Below are positions 7,801 to 9,536 of a DNA stretch of 9,536 nucleotides, piece after piece (position 1 is the first letter of the stretch; each line of letters begins with the position of its first letter). Both the position numbers and the translations under genes were made by a program. The DNA is from Desulfatitalea sp. (GTDB lineage: Bacteria; Desulfobacterota; Desulfobacteria; Desulfobacterales; Desulfosarcinaceae), in the NCBI GenBank assembly GCA_013041835.1, contig JABDRH010000187.1, forward strand, positions 1-9,536, read 5' to 3'. The notes under the pieces are model-generated. The model had not been told where the DNA came from. It was given only the letters and a program-made list of their open reading frames with translations, and made no database searches.

Positions 7801-8462
7801 ATGACTTTTTCCGTGTCCACGCCCAGGTAAGAGGATGCGTCGTTGGTGTAGCCCAGGATGCCAACGCGAGTGCCGTTGACGGTCACGATGACATAGGGAT
7901 CGAAGTAGGCCGTGGTGGTGCCTTCATGGCAGACATTGACCGAAATGGCCGGGAACCGGGCCAGGCCGCCCTGCCCCGCGGGTTTCAAGTTGTTGAGCAT
8001 TTGCAGCGAACGCACGTCGTGGTTGCCCACCACCACGGCGTCGATGCCCCGGCCGCCCAGGGCTTTGAGTTTGCCGTCCAGCAAGTTGTAGAAGTCGATC
8101 ATGCCGCCGTTGCCGCGTAGATCACCCAGGGGGTTGCCTTCGGAGATATCGCCGGCATCCAGTATCAGCGAATCAGGCTCGGCGGCCTTGAGTTCCAGCA
8201 TCCTGGCCCCGAAATAGGCTGCACCGCCCACCATTTCCATCTCCACGGCATCGTCCGGCTCAGGTACGTCAAAGTCGTGGGGCAGCAGGCGGGAGTGCGC
8301 GTCGTTCATGTGAAAAATCGTAAATGGCCCGCCGTTGGGCAGACCGTCGATGGTCTGGCCGGTGTTGTCAGAGTGCATCTCGTTGGTAATGACCGTGGCG
8401 GCCATGGCGGACACCACCCACAGCACCGTTACAAGGCACGCGATCATTGATTTACGATACAT
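4833..8462 (-). CDS. Exported, membrane-anchored 5'-nucleotidase/metallophosphoesterase with C-terminal DNRLRE and beta-sandwich modules
   Basis: The product is 1209 residues. A signal peptide (RK, then a hydrophobic run 6-21, probable cleavage after Ala-Met-Ala at 19-21) sends it out of the cytoplasm. The UshA/5'-nucleotidase-type metallophosphatase core shows all metal motifs: D54-x-H56, D102-A-G-D105, G146-N-H-D149, S-H258 and G-H288-W-H290. A 5'-nucleotidase C-terminal domain follows (about 385-545), with NAAGAWVTDAM near 397 and SGGGIRRD near 428. Residues 565-770 are a further region I cannot name. About 815-990 resembles a DNRLRE/CBM96 module (TADAQVVEGYPTKNYG, then AWVKFDLSG). Two more beta-sandwich-like stretches (about 990-1060 and 1066-1166, the latter FN3-like) lead to a transmembrane helix (1178-1195) followed by RKK. 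Such enzymes hydrolyse extracellular nucleotides, nucleotide sugars or cyclic nucleotides; the added modules suggest envelope or polysaccharide attachment. The start at 8462 is preferred over the upstream in-frame ATG (8498) because AAGAGGAA precedes it and the signal peptide then begins normally. Substrate unknown. Confidence 0.9.
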   Translation of the reverse strand: MYRKSMIACLVTVLWVVSAMAATVITNEMHSDNTGQTIDGLPNGGPFTIFHMNDAHSRLLPHDFDVPEPDDAVEMEMVGGAAYFGARMLELKAAEPDSLILDAGDISEGNPLGDLRGNGGMIDFYNLLDGKLKALGGRGIDAVVVGNHDVRSLQMLNNLKPAGQGGLARFPAISVNVCHEGTTTAYFDPYVIVTVNGTRVGILGYTNDASSYLGVDTEKVIDVVTCTWEGGGGRISIKDWVNTLRTTQGCDVVILLSHMGQSRITSGGDAVLADSGGVAPPEIVISGHWHTWTERVWQPGNMNGKTLVAEAASYLQYIGELAVDSGGDYLSAQKHVIRNSQITPDADILNLIATLTTEYNNQVPAPPHSLDEVIGYCAVDLTLDKDKWWTVSEYPWNATNAAGAWVTDAMVWKAGQLGHAVDLALQSGGGIRRDIAAGRITYVEIYEAYPWSDDTMVSVRMTGQQIWNWIQADYVGTSISDGWHVTAHDGQITAITHGGSPITLSGTYTVAMSQYMYAHPEIALSDTTPEDVGDSIREGVVDYTGQYNTPGNPMYPGGITPRHTLNTEFAGGFKAVITMIADSESEPYFEKAFIRFIQAMPQTLARRDGYGLADLVKTDGAINLENRFSEIMLYRSHLGFPDGLHQAGDIIEVWGEGSFFDGTPEFIDQEGIRGPRHEFVLHGKDASLARPEYFPNVAGFWDEAHENHFVKFYAEKTGTSMVRDSKGQTVTIYQPGGYVSMTLPGKNGDFLMLTGVNTQSGGSRRFRCREAVAATTIPVVGYPATSTVDAITPYAQSGAPITLTATAGDVSGTASGITLTSTADAQVVEGYPTKNYGASTYMHVQSAGDGYQDERAWVKFDLSGRIPIGVTITSAKLRLHCWKAQNGNMDASVHGASATWTEAGITWNTQPAFGIAEDTVTLTNGQTGRWYEWDVTTYVTVAAAGDEVVSLVVKPVVEDSGTRLTYAFDSKAYSGGSQAPVLDIQWETAGGASKQPDQVAFFYRYAADGLAWGPWAAVGEDTDGSDGWSQAFDYPDGQGDYQFYTVSTDDDGNVEDAPVRADARTLFNNPPARPAGPGAPSNGAVDVQLPPTLSVTVNDSNGASMDVYFYDGAHQLIGSALGAASGTQAAVVWNNLSAGILYQWYVVIEDGLSTTTSSTWRFTTAAGEPAAVAAAFRLGGLIVIVLLIALGAAAFRKKEATGTVRESLC

Positions 8463-8470
8463 GGTTGAAT

Positions 8471-8478
8471 TTCCTCTT
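8471..8478 (-). promoter_or_regulatory. Ribosome binding site of the phosphoesterase gene
   Basis: On the minus strand AAGAGGAA ends eight bases before the ATG at 8462. It decides the start. The in-frame ATG at 8498 would put twelve extra residues before the signal peptide and would place this site inside the coding region. Confidence 0.7.
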
Positions 8479-8558
8479 GCTTGGGATGGGTATGGCATGC
8501 AAACGACCTGGCCGGCAAGCGGAATGCGTTGAAGATGAAAGGAAAAGCAGTTAGGCTA

Positions 8559-8589
8559 TTGGCGGAAAAGACAAGCAAGATGGTATATT
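8559..8589 (+). promoter_or_regulatory. Possible promoter driving the IS accessory ORF
   Basis: TATATT (8584-8589) matches the -10 consensus at five of six positions. The nearest -35-like hexamer, TTGGCG (8559-8564), is 19 bases upstream, longer than ideal. If used, transcription would start near 8596 and the transcript would contain the start-codon hairpin at 8638-8676. Confidence 0.3.
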
Positions 8590-8637
8590 CTGTGACCTTC
8601 CGGCAAGCGTGCGTGAACCGCGCTGAGAATTAAGGTA

Positions 8638-8676
8638 TCATCGGTTGTCCCAAAAACAAAGAAGGCCAACCGATGA
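8638..8676 (+). promoter_or_regulatory. Perfect 10-bp inverted repeat sequestering the start of the IS accessory ORF
   Basis: TCATCGGTTG (8638-8647) is the exact reverse complement of CAACCGATGA (8667-8676), with a 19-base loop. The ATG of the accessory ORF (8673-8675) lies in the 3' arm, and its ribosome site AGAAGG (8660-8665) lies in the loop. In mRNA the hairpin would hide the start codon. Insertion sequences such as IS10 and IS50 are known to use comparable structures to block translation from transcripts entering from outside. Here it is inferred from the sequence only. Confidence 0.65.
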
Positions 8677-9386
8677 ACGACGATCCTCAAGCTGCTTGCA
8701 TCATCCCTGACAGCCTTGAGCAGGTACAGCAACGCTTTGAATCCAGGCGTAAGCTGCGAAACAAAGGCACGCGTATTCCCCAAGACCTTTGGCAGGCAGC
8801 TGTCTCGCTATCTGCGCACTATTCGATAGGCCACCTGTCAAAGGCCCTGCGTATCAACTACACCGCGTTAAAAGAAAAAGTCGTCAAGGCCGGCACGCCG
8901 GAAAAACGCACATCCGATACTTCTTGTTCCCCATTTATGGAATTGCCGGTCTCGGCGGCCCCTTTGCGCGAATCCACCATAGAAATGATCAAAAACGACG
9001 GCTCGGTCATGAGAATGCAGGTAAGCAGGGCCACCGGTTTGGATTTGATGCAATTGGCAAAAACGCTTTGGAAGGCGGACGCAGGATTGCCATCGTGCCT
9101 CACGGGTCAACCGGTCCATCAAGGCGGTTTGGGGCTATCCGTTAACCCACATGTTCCGATCCTATTTGACCACGGAAGATGTTGCATGACTGCACCGCTC
9201 ATCGAACTTTCGGCCACTGAACTCGACGAGTTGATCGCGCGCATCAAATCGCGCGACCTTCTGGAAAAAGACTATCAGGCCCTTGAGGCCATGGGCGCAA
9301 TGGGGTCAACGATTATACCGGCGCGCACAAAACCACGATCGCCCACGGCACGCTCAAGCATAAAGATCCGTGTCCGGCTTGCCTGA
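8673..9386 (+). CDS. IS66-type accessory ORF (TnpA-like) fused by deletion to a transposase N-terminus
   Basis: The open frame encodes 237 residues but appears chimeric. Residues 1 to ~136 look like the first small ORF of IS66-type elements: a helix-turn-helix-like part with RIPQDLWQAAVSLSAHYSIG and LRINYTALKEKVVKAG, then FMELPV, then MIKNDGSVMRM and a closing LMQLAKTLWKAD. Residues ~137-171 have no recognisable character and read across the remnant of a lost middle ORF in the wrong frame. From residue 172 (ATG at 9186) the frame enters the transposase N-terminus (TAPLIELSATELDELIARI). It then shifts off frame at the first transposase deletion and ends at 9386 in nonsense sequence. AGAAGG lies eight bases before the ATG, inside the hairpin loop. 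The role of the first ORF in IS66 transposition is not well defined; this chimera is unlikely to be functional. Confidence 0.6.
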   Translation: MNDDPQAACIIPDSLEQVQQRFESRRKLRNKGTRIPQDLWQAAVSLSAHYSIGHLSKALRINYTALKEKVVKAGTPEKRTSDTSCSPFMELPVSAAPLRESTIEMIKNDGSVMRMQVSRATGLDLMQLAKTLWKADAGLPSCLTGQPVHQGGLGLSVNPHVPILFDHGRCCMTAPLIELSATELDELIARIKSRDLLEKDYQALEAMGAMGSTIIPARTKPRSPTARSSIKIRVRLA

Positions 9387-9536
9387 AGGGCAAAGTCTAT
9401 GTGTGCAAACAGTGCAAACCCCTGAACGAAAGGGAGTGTTTACCAGCGCCATGGTGGCGATTTTCGACGATCACAAAATCGGCTTGTTTTTTACCGGACG
9501 AAACCATGCCGGAGAAAACCTTTCGCAACTGCTTGC
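9186..9536 (+). pseudogene. IS66-family transposase, internally deleted, continues past window
   Basis: Three conserved stretches of one transposase lie in three frames. From 9186, MTAPLIELSATELDELIARI to LEKDYQALEA is the family N-terminus. From about 9288, HGRNGVNDYTGAHK followed by CPACLKGKVY, a zinc-binding type Cys-x2-Cys region, is in a second frame. From about 9424, ERKGVFTSAMVA then IGLFFTGRNHAGENL, a late segment of the catalytic domain, is in a third frame and runs off the window. Between segments one and two the usual coiled linker is missing. Between two and three I would expect well over 100 residues, including the first catalytic Asp of the DDE triad (in the conserved H-N-D-D-T block). 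Both junctions change frame, so no active enzyme can be made. The start codon overlaps the stop of the preceding ORF remnant (ATGA at 9186-9189), as in an intact element. Confidence 0.75.

Larger units (their letters stand above)
8600..9536 (+). mobile_element. Left part of a decayed IS66-family insertion sequence
   Basis: An IS66-type accessory ORF (8673) is followed by segments of an IS66-type transposase (9186 to window end). This is the gene order of the family, which normally carries two small ORFs before the transposase. The left end must lie between the phosphoesterase start (8462) and 8673. I placed it near 8600 arbitrarily, because the right end lies outside the window and no terminal inverted repeat can be matched. 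The element has lost the middle ORF and two internal parts of the transposase, so it is a non-autonomous remnant. Confidence 0.65.

Noticed and set aside
5337..8120. Long plus-strand open frames opposite the phosphoesterase (5337-6212, 6339-7025, 7458-8120)
   Set aside because: They are antisense shadows of a gene with complete catalytic motifs; their translations resemble no family.
8497..8515. Sigma54-like GG...GC element on the minus strand before the phosphoesterase gene
   Set aside because: GGCCAGGTCGTTTGC has 11 rather than 10 bases between the GG and GC elements, and it lies immediately upstream of the ribosome site, leaving little leader.

Overview
The window looks like chromosomal DNA of a GC-rich, probably anaerobic Gram-negative bacterium. 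A sulfate-reducing deltaproteobacterium (Desulfobacterota) is my best guess. It rests on the pairing of a nickel-pincer lactate-racemase-type protein with a fused FAD/Fe-S hydroxyacid dehydrogenase, on a small Cys-rich protein of a style I associate with that group, and on an IS66-type element. This is inference, because no rRNA or marker gene is present.

Layout. (1) Positions 2-3822, plus strand: the 3' two thirds of a larA-like gene, then, 41 bases later, a 959-residue fused FAD-binding plus iron-sulfur oxidoreductase. The two probably form one transcription unit that racemises a 2-hydroxyacid, most likely lactate, and oxidises its D-form. (2) Positions 3826-4009: a compact tRNA-Ala(CGC) unit with a good sigma70-type promoter, an encoded CCA end and a strong intrinsic terminator. 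(3) Positions 4010-4458: an AT-rich, gene-poor stretch with a perfect tandem 11-bp repeat and a weak terminator-like hairpin. (4) Positions 4459-4650: a 63-residue protein with five cysteines. (5) Positions 4833-8462, minus strand: a 1209-residue exported, probably membrane-anchored protein. It has a complete metallophosphoesterase/5'-nucleotidase core followed by a DNRLRE/CBM96-like domain, further beta-sandwich-like modules and a C-terminal transmembrane helix. (6) From about 8600 to the window end: the 5' part of a decayed IS66-family element. It has an accessory ORF whose start codon lies in a perfect 10-bp inverted repeat, a lost middle ORF, and a transposase with two internal deletions and two frame changes.

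I did not find a convincing new multi-gene system. The observations most worth checking are the start-codon-sequestering hairpin of the IS element, the domain architecture of the large phosphoesterase, the racemase-dehydrogenase pair with its open substrate question, and the small Cys-rich protein.
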